The translations under genes and the position numbers were made by a program. This document shows, piece by piece, positions 1 through 7,231 of a stretch of 18,787 nt of DNA (its first letter is position 1; the number at the start of each line of letters is the position of its first letter). The notes under the pieces were generated by a model that saw nothing but the letters and a program-made list of their open reading frames with translations, was not told the DNA's origin and ran no database searches. Source of the stretch: RZZS01 sp964498755 (lineage in GTDB: Bacteria > Pseudomonadota > Alphaproteobacteria > Micavibrionales > Micavibrionaceae); contig CAZCIB010000044.1 in assembly GCA_964498755.1 (NCBI GenBank), positions 1 to 18,787 on the forward strand, read 5' to 3'.

Positions 1-69
1 ATCCATCACCGCCTTCCCATGGATAATATCATCCAATGAACCCTAAATGGTATTAGAGGATTTTTTGTA

Positions 70-182
70 CCCTCACCCAATCTCGGCTATCGCTTTTTCC
101 GGGAAAAAGCTGAGCCTCGCTACCCTCTCCCCGGGGAGAGGGAGGGGCCCGGCGAAGCGCAGCGAAAACGCGAGGGTGAGGG
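70..182. repeat. Composite palindromic intergenic repeat, copy A
   Basis: This non-coding element lies just downstream of engB. It starts with CCCTCACCC (70-78) and ends with its inverse GGGTGAGGG (174-182). A perfect 20-bp palindrome sits at 123-142 (CCCTCTCCCC and its mirror), and a smaller one at 93-109 (CTTTTTCC, G, GGAAAAAG). Its left part lines up with the unit seen twice between glnK and amtB: CCCTCACC, then CGGCTA, then AGCCTCG, then the CTCTCCC palindrome. It is probably a dispersed REP/MITE-like element that may fold in RNA and act as a 3' end for the minus-strand cluster. No coding potential is seen in 1-194, although the first bases could border another minus-strand gene outside the window. 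Confidence 0.8.
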
Positions 183-194
183 GGCTAACCCGGA

Positions 195-818
195 TCAAGC
201 CGCGCAGTTGTAAACTGCTTCCCTGAGTTCCTCAACGCCTGTCGTTTTATGCGCGCTTGTTTCCATGATCTCCGGATAGGCGGCCGGATGGTTTTTGATT
301 TCCGCGATAACGGATTCGCGAATGCCTGACAACTCGTTCTCATGGATTTTATCCTTCTTGGTCAGAACGATGCGGTAACTGACCGCGGCCATATCGAGAA
401 GTTCAAACACATGCTTGTCGGTTTCCTTGATCCCGTGCCGCGCGTCGATCAGGACAAATACGGTCCGTAAGTTCGCCCGGCCGCGCAGGTAATCGAAAAT
501 CAGGCGGTCCCATTCCTTGCGCTGTTTCTTCGAGATTTTCGCGTAACCGTAACCCGGCATGTCCACAAGATAGCAATGCCCGCCAAGCTGAAAAAAATTA
601 AGCTGCTGCGTGCGGCCCGGGGTATGCGACACGCGCGCAAGGGCCTTGCGTCCTGTGAGCGCGTTAAGCAAGGTTGATTTGCCGACATTGGAGCGGCCTG
701 CAAAAGCGATCTCCGGCAGGTCCATCGGCGGAAGCTGTTCGAGGCTTGTTACGCCCCGGACGAAATCGCACGGCCCGGCGAAGAGTTTCTTGGATGTTTC
801 GTGGCTTTTATCTTCCAT
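195..818 (-). CDS. engB: Ribosome biogenesis GTPase EngB (YihA/YsxC)
   Basis: This is a 207-residue GTPase of the TrmE-Era-EngA-EngB-Septin group, needed for assembly of the large ribosomal subunit in the cytoplasm. The G motifs are clear: P-loop GRSNVGKS at 41-48, TPGRT around 66-70, DMPG at 86-89, TKKD at 153-156 and TSAH at 187-190. The length is normal for the family. The ATG at 818 is preceded by AGGAAAA about 10 bases upstream. It is the last gene of the rpmH-rnpA-yidD-yidC-engB run, 57 bp after yidC, and a 9-bp hairpin in that gap may separate the two messages. Nothing is missing. The assignment is very secure. Confidence 0.97.
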   Translation of the reverse strand: MEDKSHETSKKLFAGPCDFVRGVTSLEQLPPMDLPEIAFAGRSNVGKSTLLNALTGRKALARVSHTPGRTQQLNFFQLGGHCYLVDMPGYGYAKISKKQRKEWDRLIFDYLRGRANLRTVFVLIDARHGIKETDKHVFELLDMAAVSYRIVLTKKDKIHENELSGIRESVIAEIKNHPAAYPEIMETSAHKTTGVEELREAVYNCAA

Positions 819-836
819 GGCGGGACATTTTCCTGA

Positions 837-864
837 GGGGACACGTCAAATTCGTCGTGTCCCC
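837..864. repeat. Palindrome in the yidC-engB gap
   Basis: A perfect 9-bp inverted repeat, GGGGACACG (837-845) and CGTGTCCCC (856-864), has a 10-base loop. It occupies half of the gap between yidC and engB and ends 18 bases before the engB start codon. There is no T-run on the minus strand after it, so it is not a classic intrinsic terminator. A similar half, ending TGTCCCC, occurs near 9800, which suggests a dispersed palindromic repeat rather than a gene-specific signal. It could still affect engB expression or mRNA processing. Confidence 0.6.
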
Positions 865-875
865 ACGGGCCTTTA

Positions 876-2807
876 CTACTTCTTCTTTTTCTTCTTCGGC
901 TTTGGTTTGCTGACCGGCTTTTGTTCAGGCTTTTCGTCATCGGTACCGGGTTCGCCGAACATCGCGTCTTCAACCTGATCTTCCACCATCTCGAGCCCCG
1001 GATGCACGGTCGGGCCTTCCTTGACCTGCTTTTCCAGCCTGCGTTCTGATTTTGTCTTGCCGAAGAAATGGATTTCCACGCCCATGCGCCGCATGATCAC
1101 GTATTGCTGTATCGTTGAAAACGCGCTGCTGAACGTCCAGTAAATCACTAGTCCGGCCGCGAATTTCGACATGATAAACGCCATCATATAAGGCAGATAT
1201 TTTATGACGAAGGCCTGTGTTTTGTCCTGTGCGGGCGGGGACATGACCCGGTGCGAGAGCAGGGCAAGCAGAAGCAGACAGGGCCACACGCCAATCTGCA
1301 GAACAGAAGGCGGCGTAAAAGGCAGCAAGCCAAACAGATTAAAGACGCTAGTCGGATCGCGCGCGGACAAATCCTGAATCCAGCCAAAAAATGGCGCGTG
1401 GCGCATTTCAATATTGATCGACAGGACTTTATAAAGCGCGAAGAAAATCGGGATCTGGATCAGGATCGGCAGGCAGCCGGACATCGGATTGACTTTTTCA
1501 CGCTGATAGAGCGACACCAGCTCTTCCTGAAGCTTGGCTTTGTCTTCGCCGTACTTCTCGCGGAGTTCCTGCATTTGCGGGGCGATGCGCTTCATATTCG
1601 CAAATGAGCGAAAAGAGGTATTCGCCAGCGGAAAGACCGCAATGCGCAAAATTACGGTCAGGATAATAATCGCAATCCCGAAATTCCCGACCATGTCGTA
1701 AAGATAATTCAGGAAAATAAACAAGGGCCGCGTCAGGAAATAAAACAGTCCGAAGTCAATGGCCAGATCAAGATGCCGGACGCTCAGCTCTTCTTCGTAA
1801 GCTGTCAGGACGTCGAGTTCTTTCGCGCCGGCGAAAAGGTTGCTTTGATAGCTGATCGTTTCTCCGGCTTTCACGACGAGTCCCGGTCCCACCGTATCGA
1901 TTTGGTAGAGGTCGTCGACCCCGGTATTGACGGAAGGCGTGTAGACGAAACGGAACGTTTTTTCCTTTTGCTGTTCGGGCAGGATCGAAACGAGCCAGTA
2001 TTTCTCCGTTGCGCCGATCCAGCCTGTTTTGCTTTTCGCCTCGACGGTTCCTTTTTTGCGCAAGTCCTTGTAAGACTTTTCCATTAGCTCTTCGTTGATA
2101 TAGCCAATCGGCCCTTCGTGGACGATATAGCGTCCGGCGTAATCTTCCGGCAGGCCGCGTTGTGAAATCAACGCATAGGGGTAAAACGTGACGCTTTTGT
2201 CACTCGAATTGACGACCTGTTGGCTGATGGTGATAAGATAATCTTCGTCAAGGCTATAGGTCCGTTCAAAACGAAAGCCCTGGCCGTTCTCCCAGGAAAG
2301 CGTTACCGGGCTGTCCGGAGTAAGCCTGGCGTTTCCCGGAGCTTGCCAGACTGTATCCGCGCCGGGAACCTGAACGTCTTCTAGTGAAGCCACCCAGCCG
2401 AATTCGGCAAAGCGGGCATGTAAAACGCCGGAGGGAGTCAAAACCTCTACATGATCCTCTTTGTCGAGCGTTTTATAATGTTCTTTCAGTCTGATATCAT
2501 CGATGCGTCCGCCGCTGAGATTTATCGAGCCGCGCATTTTTTCGTTTTCGAGCGGAAGCCGCGCGTGATCAGAAATGACCTCTTCCCGCGCGCGAATGCC
2601 TGCAGCGGAAATATTGATCTGCGGCGCGTCGCGCTGGAGTTCCTGCTGCGCTTCCAGCTTTGCTTTTTCCTGGGCCTGGATCGCTTCCATTTTCGGGCGC
2701 AGGATAAAATGGTCAAAAGTGAAATATATAGCGATAGCCAGCAGCATGAAAATAAACAGGTTCCGCTTGTCGTCGGGATGCATGCCCTGGTCGTTGGGGT
2801 TGTTCAT
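876..2807 (-). CDS. yidC: Membrane protein insertase YidC
   Basis: YidC inserts proteins into the inner membrane, alone or with SecYEG. The 643 residues follow the Gram-negative plan: an N-terminal membrane anchor (about 16-34), a large periplasmic P1 domain (about 60-345), then five C-terminal membrane segments within about 353-565. The hydrophilic-groove arginine is R388 in ILRIAVFPL. The cytoplasmic tail is long and ends in a run of lysines (about 634-643), as expected for ribosome contact. The ATG overlaps the yidD stop by 4 bp (ATGA), so translation is probably coupled; its own Shine-Dalgarno is weak. It is intact and of normal length. Confidence 0.98.
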   Translation of the reverse strand: MNNPNDQGMHPDDKRNLFIFMLLAIAIYFTFDHFILRPKMEAIQAQEKAKLEAQQELQRDAPQINISAAGIRAREEVISDHARLPLENEKMRGSINLSGGRIDDIRLKEHYKTLDKEDHVEVLTPSGVLHARFAEFGWVASLEDVQVPGADTVWQAPGNARLTPDSPVTLSWENGQGFRFERTYSLDEDYLITISQQVVNSSDKSVTFYPYALISQRGLPEDYAGRYIVHEGPIGYINEELMEKSYKDLRKKGTVEAKSKTGWIGATEKYWLVSILPEQQKEKTFRFVYTPSVNTGVDDLYQIDTVGPGLVVKAGETISYQSNLFAGAKELDVLTAYEEELSVRHLDLAIDFGLFYFLTRPLFIFLNYLYDMVGNFGIAIIILTVILRIAVFPLANTSFRSFANMKRIAPQMQELREKYGEDKAKLQEELVSLYQREKVNPMSGCLPILIQIPIFFALYKVLSINIEMRHAPFFGWIQDLSARDPTSVFNLFGLLPFTPPSVLQIGVWPCLLLLALLSHRVMSPPAQDKTQAFVIKYLPYMMAFIMSKFAAGLVIYWTFSSAFSTIQQYVIMRRMGVEIHFFGKTKSERRLEKQVKEGPTVHPGLEMVEDQVEDAMFGEPGTDDEKPEQKPVSKPKPKKKKKK

Positions 2808-3103
2808 GGAAGTCTTTTCTTTTCTTGCAAGAGTTGTTCGTTTTCCGGTGAAGACTTTTTATAGCCGATCAAATCGCCCCAGGCAAACCGTTCCGGCACG
2901 GGATCCGTCCATGATCTTGATGACCAGGGGTGACAATTCAGAATTCGCAACGCCGCAAGGATCCAGCCTTTCACAGCGCCATGTTTTTCAATCGCTTGCG
3001 CTGCATAGTTGGAGCATGTCGGGTGATAGCGGCATTGATTGCCCATGAAAGGCGAAAGAACTTTTTTATAGAGCGCGATGAAAAAAAACGAGAATTTTAG
3101 CAA
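2804..3103 (-). CDS. yidD: Membrane protein insertion efficiency factor YidD
   Basis: This small YidD-family protein (about 99 residues) helps membrane protein insertion near YidC. The signature is visible as CRYHPTCSNYAAQAIEKHG at about 24-42, preceded by an amphipathic N-terminal helix (FFFIALYKKVLSPFMG). The only start that keeps this helix is a TTG at 3103, eight bases after a good GAGGA ribosome-binding site. The first in-frame ATG would remove the helix. The gene overlaps rnpA by 7 bp and yidC by 4 bp, so all three are likely translated in series. The C-terminus beyond about residue 75 is charged and variable, which is normal for the family. Confidence 0.94.
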   Translation of the reverse strand: MLKFSFFFIALYKKVLSPFMGNQCRYHPTCSNYAAQAIEKHGAVKGWILAALRILNCHPWSSRSWTDPVPERFAWGDLIGYKKSSPENEQLLQEKKRLP

Positions 3104-3477
3104 GATAATTCCTCATCCTCATAAAGCTCCAGCTTTTTCAGGCACCATTTCAAATCCCCCGCCAGCTGGTGATACGGGCGCGTCCGCGTTGCCGCTTTTC
3201 CGATCAAAACATAATCAAATCCGTTCGCGGCGTGAAGAGGCAGAACATCAGCGGCGACGGCCTTAAGCCGCCTGCGGATCCGGTTGCGGACAACCGCGCG
3301 TTTATCGACTTTCTTTGTAACGGTGAAACCGGTTCTTCTCAGTTCCTGATCATTTTTGACAGCCTGTAAAACCAGCCCGTGCGAGCCAATACGCCGCCCT
3401 TTTTTTTGCGCATGCAGAAAATCCGCGCGTCTCTTGATCATTTTAAGAGACGCAAGCTGTTCTTTCGACGCATGCAT
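3097..3477 (-). CDS. rnpA: Ribonuclease P protein component
   Basis: RnpA is the basic protein subunit of RNase P, which matures tRNA 5' ends together with the catalytic RNA. The protein has 126 residues. The family signature runs from GFTVTKKVDKRAVVRNRIRRR (about 50-70), with the RNR core at 64-66. The start at 3477 adds about 12 residues before the usual KRRADF opening; an internal ATG at codon 13 (3441) is a possible alternative start. The gene begins 21 bp after rpmH and its end overlaps yidD, the standard bacterial arrangement. Confidence 0.96.
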   Translation of the reverse strand: MHASKEQLASLKMIKRRADFLHAQKKGRRIGSHGLVLQAVKNDQELRRTGFTVTKKVDKRAVVRNRIRRRLKAVAADVLPLHAANGFDYVLIGKAATRTRPYHQLAGDLKWCLKKLELYEDEELSC

Positions 3478-3498
3478 ATAAATCTTGAAGGGGCTGTT

Positions 3499-3633
3499 TT
3501 AAGCGGAAAGACGCTTGCGGCCTTTGGCGCGTCTGCGCATGACGACGGTCCGGCCATTCTTTGTGGCCATGCGGGCGCGGAAACCATGACGGCGGGCGCG
3601 TACGAGTCGGCTTGGCTGAAATGTCCGTTTCAT
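3499..3633 (-). CDS. rpmH: 50S ribosomal protein L34
   Basis: A 44-residue, very basic protein begins MKRTFQPSRLVRARRHGFRA and ends GRKRLSA, a near-perfect match to the L34 pattern. L34 is a late-assembling protein of the large ribosomal subunit. The start codon at 3633 follows AAGGAC at a suitable distance. It is first in the rpmH-rnpA-yidD-yidC-engB cluster, and a strong promoter lies 40-65 bp upstream. The assignment is certain despite the small size. Confidence 0.98.
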   Translation of the reverse strand: MKRTFQPSRLVRARRHGFRARMATKNGRTVVMRRRAKGRKRLSA

Positions 3634-3670
3634 GTCATAAGTCCTTAACTGTTTTTATACAGAAGTGACG

Positions 3671-3699
3671 TTATTATATCTTCAGGCCGCTGATGTCAA
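3671..3699 (-). promoter_or_regulatory. Sigma-70-type promoter for the rpmH cluster
   Basis: Reading the minus strand, TTGACA lies at 3699-3694. An exact TATAAT lies at 3678-3673 after a 15-base spacer, overlapped by TAATAA (3676-3671) after a 17-base spacer. This is a near-consensus promoter, as expected for a ribosomal protein operon. The likely transcript start is about 30 bases before the rpmH ATG. Confidence 0.7.
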
Positions 3700-3758
3700 T
3701 ACTTCCGTTGCAAATAGACGTAAAACGTCGAAATATGCATGGGGAGAACAAAAGAATT

Positions 3759-3788
3759 TTGACATCAAGGTCTTGATCCTTTTATGCT
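3759..3788 (+). promoter_or_regulatory. Sigma-70-type promoter for the 3841 gene
   Basis: TTGACA (3759-3764), an 18-base spacer and TATGCT (3783-3788) lie 52 bases before the ATG at 3841. The promoter is divergent from the rpmH promoter. A 13-bp inverted repeat, GACGT-AAA-ACGTC (3717-3729), lies between the two and could bind a shared regulator, although its size is small enough for chance. Confidence 0.6.
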
Positions 3789-3840
3789 CAGCATGGAAAA
3801 TCTCAAAACAGACTGTGAAAATTTTTGACAGGAAACGTGA

Positions 3841-4461
3841 ATGTACATAGACGATGAGTGGCAATTTGTCACAGGGGACGAGCTGGCGGGGTTTCTGGAG
3901 CAAATCAACCCGATCGACGGCAAGTATAAAGTATCGCCACAAACGACACAGGTCGCCTGGCGCACCCTGCCTTTTTACGAGAGCGTTGCGCTGATCCGCG
4001 TACATGATCCGGGCTGGCCGAACAAGAAGCTCAATGTTTATTACCTGACCGACGAGGGCGAGTTGTTCCGCCTGAACGGCACGTCTCCGCCAATCCATGA
4101 AGTCAACGCCAAGGCGCCAATCAAGGTGAATGAAGACAACGTACTTGATTACCTGCGCTTCTTCTGTTTCTTCGTGCGCGGCGAGGAGGGGCCTTTTCTG
4201 ATCGCCGAGTCCATTGAGGATTCCTATATTCCGCAGGACGTCGATCCGCAGACGAAGTCCGTGATCGGCGGCTCGATCCGTCCGGCCTCTTACGAGGGCA
4301 AGAACGAGCAGGGCTTTTTCCTGGCTGATGCGGTCGTTTATTATTCCAACGCCCTGTTTATCGCGAATTTCGCGATTCAGCCGGGCGGCATGATTGAAAT
4401 GCTGGATGACGAGCCGATCGCCACAGACCTGCCGGCCAAGGTTGACGCCCCTGTGACTTGA
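3841..4461 (+). CDS. Conserved-looking hypothetical acidic protein
   Basis: I do not recognise this 206-residue protein. It has no signal peptide or membrane segment, so it is probably cytoplasmic. It is acidic and rich in aromatic residues, with regular alternating hydrophobic stretches such as VALIRVHDPGWPNKKLNVYYL (about 49-69) and YLRFFCFFV (about 104-112), suggesting a compact alpha/beta fold. There is one cysteine. The start is supported by AGGAAA about 7 bases upstream and a good promoter. The gene stands alone between the ribosomal cluster and a beta-barrel gene, 92 bp before the latter. Codon use and base composition resemble its neighbours, so it is a real gene of unknown function. 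Confidence 0.85.
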   Translation: MYIDDEWQFVTGDELAGFLEQINPIDGKYKVSPQTTQVAWRTLPFYESVALIRVHDPGWPNKKLNVYYLTDEGELFRLNGTSPPIHEVNAKAPIKVNEDNVLDYLRFFCFFVRGEEGPFLIAESIEDSYIPQDVDPQTKSVIGGSIRPASYEGKNEQGFFLADAVVYYSNALFIANFAIQPGGMIEMLDDEPIATDLPAKVDAPVT

Positions 4462-4507
4462 TAAGGGGCTTCCTTTTATCCAATATTGCCTGAGGCTTAA
4501 ATTATGG

Positions 4508-4522
4508 TACTCTTGTAGAGTA
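4508..4522. promoter_or_regulatory. Small palindrome upstream of the beta-barrel gene
   Basis: TACTCT (4508-4513) and AGAGTA (4517-4522) form a perfect 6-bp inverted repeat around TGT, about 32 bases before the ATG at 4554. It could be an operator or a 5'-UTR hairpin. No convincing -35/-10 pair was identified next to it. Confidence 0.3.
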
Positions 4523-4553
4523 TTAATGTTTCAGCCTGTTCAGGCGCCGTCTC

Positions 4554-5198
4554 ATGAAAAAACAACTTCTGTGCGCAAGCGCAATCGCCGTAATACTGAC
4601 AACCGCTGTGGCGCACGACGCCATGGCGCGCAAGAGCCGTTTATATCTTGCGGGCTATATGGGCCTGAACGTCACGTCGGATCTCGATTATTCCGAGAGG
4701 CAAACAGGTTCGGAAGGCAAGCTTGAACTCGACAACGCGCTGCAGTTCGCGGGCGCTCTGGGATTGCGCGTCACAGAAAATTTCCGGCTTGAAGCCGAAG
4801 CTTCCTATCGCAAGGCCAACCTTAACTCTCTGGAAGTTGGCGGAAGCGTGAGCCCTGTCGGCGGCAAGCTGCGCACGACGCTGTTTATGCTGAACGGCAT
4901 CTATGATTTCCGCGATCTCTGGGAAGACGTCAATCCTTACGTCAACGCCGGGATCGGCCTTGCGCTGCATGACGCCGACGTCGAGGGTACGCCCGCGCCG
5001 ACTATTGATACGCGTGACAGCGATTTGGCGCTTGCGTGGACGCTGGGCGGCGGGCTGCGTTACAAGGTCCGCGAGGGCATGGCGTTCACGGGCGGTTACC
5101 GCTATATCGGCTCGACCGAAATCGGCCTCGACAGCGCCAGCATCGACTACGGCGCGCATGAATTGCGAATCGGCGTGAGTTACGATTTGTATCAGTGA
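4554..5198 (+). CDS. Outer membrane beta-barrel protein (Omp25/OmpA-barrel type)
   Basis: This 214-residue protein has a clear Sec signal peptide (about 1-25, cleavage after ALA-like AMA). It continues as alternating amphipathic strands typical of an eight-stranded outer-membrane barrel: LYLAGYMGLNV, FAGALGLRV, FRLEAEASYRK, LFMLNGIYDF, PYVNAGIGLAL, LAWTLGGGLRYK, FTGGYRYIG and ELRIGVSYDLYQ at the C-terminus. The length and lack of a C-terminal OmpA peptidoglycan domain fit the small Omp25/Omp31-like porin-type barrels of Alphaproteobacteria. The role may be structural or adhesive; no substrate can be deduced. The ribosome-binding site is weak. It ends in a heptamer-repeat hairpin shared with the convergent amtB gene. 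Confidence 0.85.
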   Translation: MKKQLLCASAIAVILTTAVAHDAMARKSRLYLAGYMGLNVTSDLDYSERQTGSEGKLELDNALQFAGALGLRVTENFRLEAEASYRKANLNSLEVGGSVSPVGGKLRTTLFMLNGIYDFRDLWEDVNPYVNAGIGLALHDADVEGTPAPTIDTRDSDLALAWTLGGGLRYKVREGMAFTGGYRYIGSTEIGLDSASIDYGAHELRIGVSYDLYQ

Positions 5199-5215
5199 GT
5201 CGGGAGTATTGAGTC

Positions 5216-5307
5216 GGCAGTTGGCAGTTGGCAGTTGAGAGAAGCGGAAAGCGAGATATTTTTGTCGTGTTCCTATCTCGCTTCTCGCTTCTTGCTTCTC
5301 GCTTCTA
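5216..5307. repeat. Heptamer-based inverted repeat between omp and amtB
   Basis: The element opens with three tandem GGCAGTT units (5216-5236). Next is a hairpin with left arm 5237-5258 (GAGAGAAGCGG then AAAGCGAGATA) and right arm 5274-5295, pairing at about 19 of 22 positions around a 15-base loop. The right side is four phased heptamers: CTCGCTT, CTCGCTT, CTTGCTT, CTCGCTT (5277-5304), then CTA. The same four-heptamer array, with three changes, lies inside the ubiH-like gene at 7794-7824. The hairpin lies between convergent genes and may serve as a bidirectional 3' end. Confidence 0.85.
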
Positions 5308-5311
5308 ATAA

Positions 5312-6676
5312 CTACTGAGGTGGCCTTGGATCGAAGTCCGGATAGGCTTCAAGCCCGACTTCCGTGATGTCTATGCCGTAACGCTCTTCATGTTCGCTGA
5401 CCCGGATGCCAAGCGTGTATTTCAGAGAGATCCAGACGGTCGCGCTGGCAATACTGACGAACGCGCCGACGGCGACGATGCCCGTGATCTGCGCAAGGAA
5501 CGGCGCCCCGCCCGTGATCGCGACGGCGAGCGTCCCCCAGATGCCGGGCACAAGGTGCACGGACAGCGCGCCGACGACGTCGTCGATTTTCAGCTTGTCG
5601 AACAGCGGGATAAAGACGCAGCAGAGAACGCCGCCGATCGCCCCGATAATGAGCGCGAGTCCCGGATGCGCGACGTCCGGTCCGGCCGTAATTGCAACAA
5701 GTCCGGCAAGCGCGCCGTTCAAGACCATCGTCAGGTCCGGCTTGCCGTAAGCGAATTTGGCGTACAGCATGGCGGCGATAACGCCTGCGGCGGCGGCCAG
5801 ATTAGTGTTCACGACGACGAGCGACATCAAAGTCGCGTCCTTCGCGCTGCCCAGCGCCAGCACGGAGCCGCCGTTAAAGCCGAACCAGCCCATCCAGAGA
5901 ATGAACGTGCCGAGCGTGGCGAGCGGCAGGTTTGCGCCGGGCAAGGGATTGACGCGCCCGTCCTCCGCATATTTGCCCATGCGCGGGCCTAAAATGATCG
6001 CGCCCGTGAGCGCGGCCCAGCCGCCGACCGAATGCACGATCGTTGAGCCCGCGAAATCGCTGAATCCCATGTCATAGAGCCAGCCCTGTCCCCAGCTCCA
6101 TGCGCCCTGAATCGGGTAAATCAGGCCCGTCAGAACAGCGGCGAAAATCACGAACGGCCAGAGTTTGATCCGCTCGGCAAGCGTGCCGGAGACGATGGAG
6201 GCCGCCGTGGCGACGAAAACCATCTGGAAGAACCAGTCGGACATGACCGAATAGTCGCTGTTTTCCACGACGGCGGCGACCATATCGGCGCTCGGGTCAT
6301 CGGCGCCCATGAGCATGGCTTCGGCTTCGCTCGGGTTATAAAACAGCGCAAGCGAGCCAATAACGCCGTTAACGTCAACATACATCAGGCTATAGCCGAC
6401 CAGATAGTACATGATCCCGGCGACGGCGTAGAGCGAGACGTTTTTAAGACAGATCGTCACCGTGTTTTTGGCGCGCACGAGGCCTGATTCAAGCATCGCG
6501 AAACCGGCGGCCATCCACATCACGAGAAAGCCGCAGATCAAAAAGCTGAACGTATTGAAAATAAACGCCGTTTCGCCTGAAACGCCGATTGCTTGCGCAT
6601 AGGCGGTTTTCGCTGCCATCATCCCGCAGAGTGCCAATACCCCGAGAAAAGCGATTTTGATCAGTTTTGCATTCAT
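5312..6676 (-). CDS. amtB: Ammonium transporter AmtB
   Basis: This 454-residue Amt/MEP/Rh-family channel for ammonium has a cleavable signal peptide (about 1-28, ending AYAQA) followed by about 11 membrane helices. The pore twin histidines are H215 (DFAGSTIVHSVGG) and H374 (VHLVPGIWG), and the Amt signature lies around 207-219. The cytoplasmic tail (about 425-454, including YGIDITEVGLEAYPDF) is the conserved region that contacts GlnK. The ATG at 6676 is preceded by GGAGA. It lies 180 bp downstream of glnK on the same strand, the classic pair for ammonium-responsive control; a 139-bp palindromic repeat sits between them. It is intact. Confidence 0.97.
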   Translation of the reverse strand: MNAKLIKIAFLGVLALCGMMAAKTAYAQAIGVSGETAFIFNTFSFLICGFLVMWMAAGFAMLESGLVRAKNTVTICLKNVSLYAVAGIMYYLVGYSLMYVDVNGVIGSLALFYNPSEAEAMLMGADDPSADMVAAVVENSDYSVMSDWFFQMVFVATAASIVSGTLAERIKLWPFVIFAAVLTGLIYPIQGAWSWGQGWLYDMGFSDFAGSTIVHSVGGWAALTGAIILGPRMGKYAEDGRVNPLPGANLPLATLGTFILWMGWFGFNGGSVLALGSAKDATLMSLVVVNTNLAAAAGVIAAMLYAKFAYGKPDLTMVLNGALAGLVAITAGPDVAHPGLALIIGAIGGVLCCVFIPLFDKLKIDDVVGALSVHLVPGIWGTLAVAITGGAPFLAQITGIVAVGAFVSIASATVWISLKYTLGIRVSEHEERYGIDITEVGLEAYPDFDPRPPQ

Positions 6677-6708
6677 GGTTTTTCGTCTCCGTAATGTTCC
6701 CGCTTACG

Positions 6709-6847
6709 CCTCTCCCTTCAGGGAGAGGGCAACGAAGCCCGGATTTTCCAAAAGAAAAGCCCGGCTGAGTGGGTGAGGGACCCTCACCGACTGCGGCTAA
6801 GGGCGCTTACGTGCCCAAGCCTCGTATCCTCTCCCTGAAGGGAGAGG
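6709..6847. repeat. Composite palindromic repeat between glnK and amtB, copy B
   Basis: Two 20-bp copies of the CTCTCCC palindrome (6709-6728 and 6828-6847) are exact reverse complements of each other and each is nearly self-complementary. Midway lies GGTGAGGG-A-CCCTCACC (6772-6788). The element is two units of about 70 bp, head to head, homologous to copy A at 70-182. It fills most of the glnK-amtB gap, so it would be transcribed with the operon and could form a long cruciform-like RNA fold that lowers or stabilises amtB expression. Confidence 0.85.
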
Positions 6848-6856
6848 AGAAAATAA

Positions 6857-7195
6857 TTACAGCGCGTCCTTGCCCGATTCGCCCGTTCTGATCCGCACGG
6901 TGCGGGTCAGGTCATAGACGAAAATCTTGCCGTCGCCGATCCGGCCCGTATTGGCCGTGGTCTGGATCGCTTCAACGACCTGGTCTTCCAGCTCCGCCGG
7001 AATGGCCAGCTCGATTTTAACTTTTGGCAGGAAGCTCACGGAATATTCCGCGCCGCGGTAGATTTCCGTCTGGCCTTTCTGGCGCCCGAATCCCTTGACT
7101 TCCGTGACTGTCAGACCTTCGATGCCAAGCGCGGTGAGAGCTTCGCGCACATCGTCGAGTTTAAACGGCTTGATGACCGCCATTACCATTTTCAT
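6857..7195 (-). CDS. glnK: Nitrogen regulatory protein P-II (GlnK)
   Basis: GlnK is a trimeric P-II signal protein that reads 2-oxoglutarate, ATP/ADP and, through uridylylation, glutamine. It blocks AmtB when nitrogen is plentiful. The 112 residues match the family length. The T-loop tyrosine is Y51 in YRGAEYSVSF, with Q39, K40 and K58 for 2-oxoglutarate binding, and the B-loop is TGRIGDGKIFV (83-93). The C-terminal RIRTGESGKDAL is typical. Assignment to glnK rather than glnB rests on linkage to amtB. AGGAG lies about 13 bases before the ATG. No sigma-54 -24/-12 element was found upstream. Confidence 0.96.
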   Translation of the reverse strand: MKMVMAVIKPFKLDDVREALTALGIEGLTVTEVKGFGRQKGQTEIYRGAEYSVSFLPKVKIELAIPAELEDQVVEAIQTTANTGRIGDGKIFVYDLTRTVRIRTGESGKDAL

Positions 7196-7231
7196 AGCCG
7201 GTAGACTCCTTTTTCCTAGTCATGCGTATAA

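Noticed and set aside
1..69. Possible start of a minus-strand gene at the left edge (ATG at 6)
   Set aside because: Only two codons are visible, so no gene can be supported.
610..978. Plus-strand frame across the engB/yidC junction
   Set aside because: It overlaps two secure genes and contains low-complexity Phe/Ser from the yidC lysine tail.
5277..5307. Heptamer array as a CRISPR array
   Set aside because: The units are 7 bp, without spacers and without cas genes nearby.
5390..5992. 200-codon open frame antisense to amtB
   Set aside because: Composition (Arg, Asp, Gly repeats) is that of a reverse-strand shadow, and amtB is certain.
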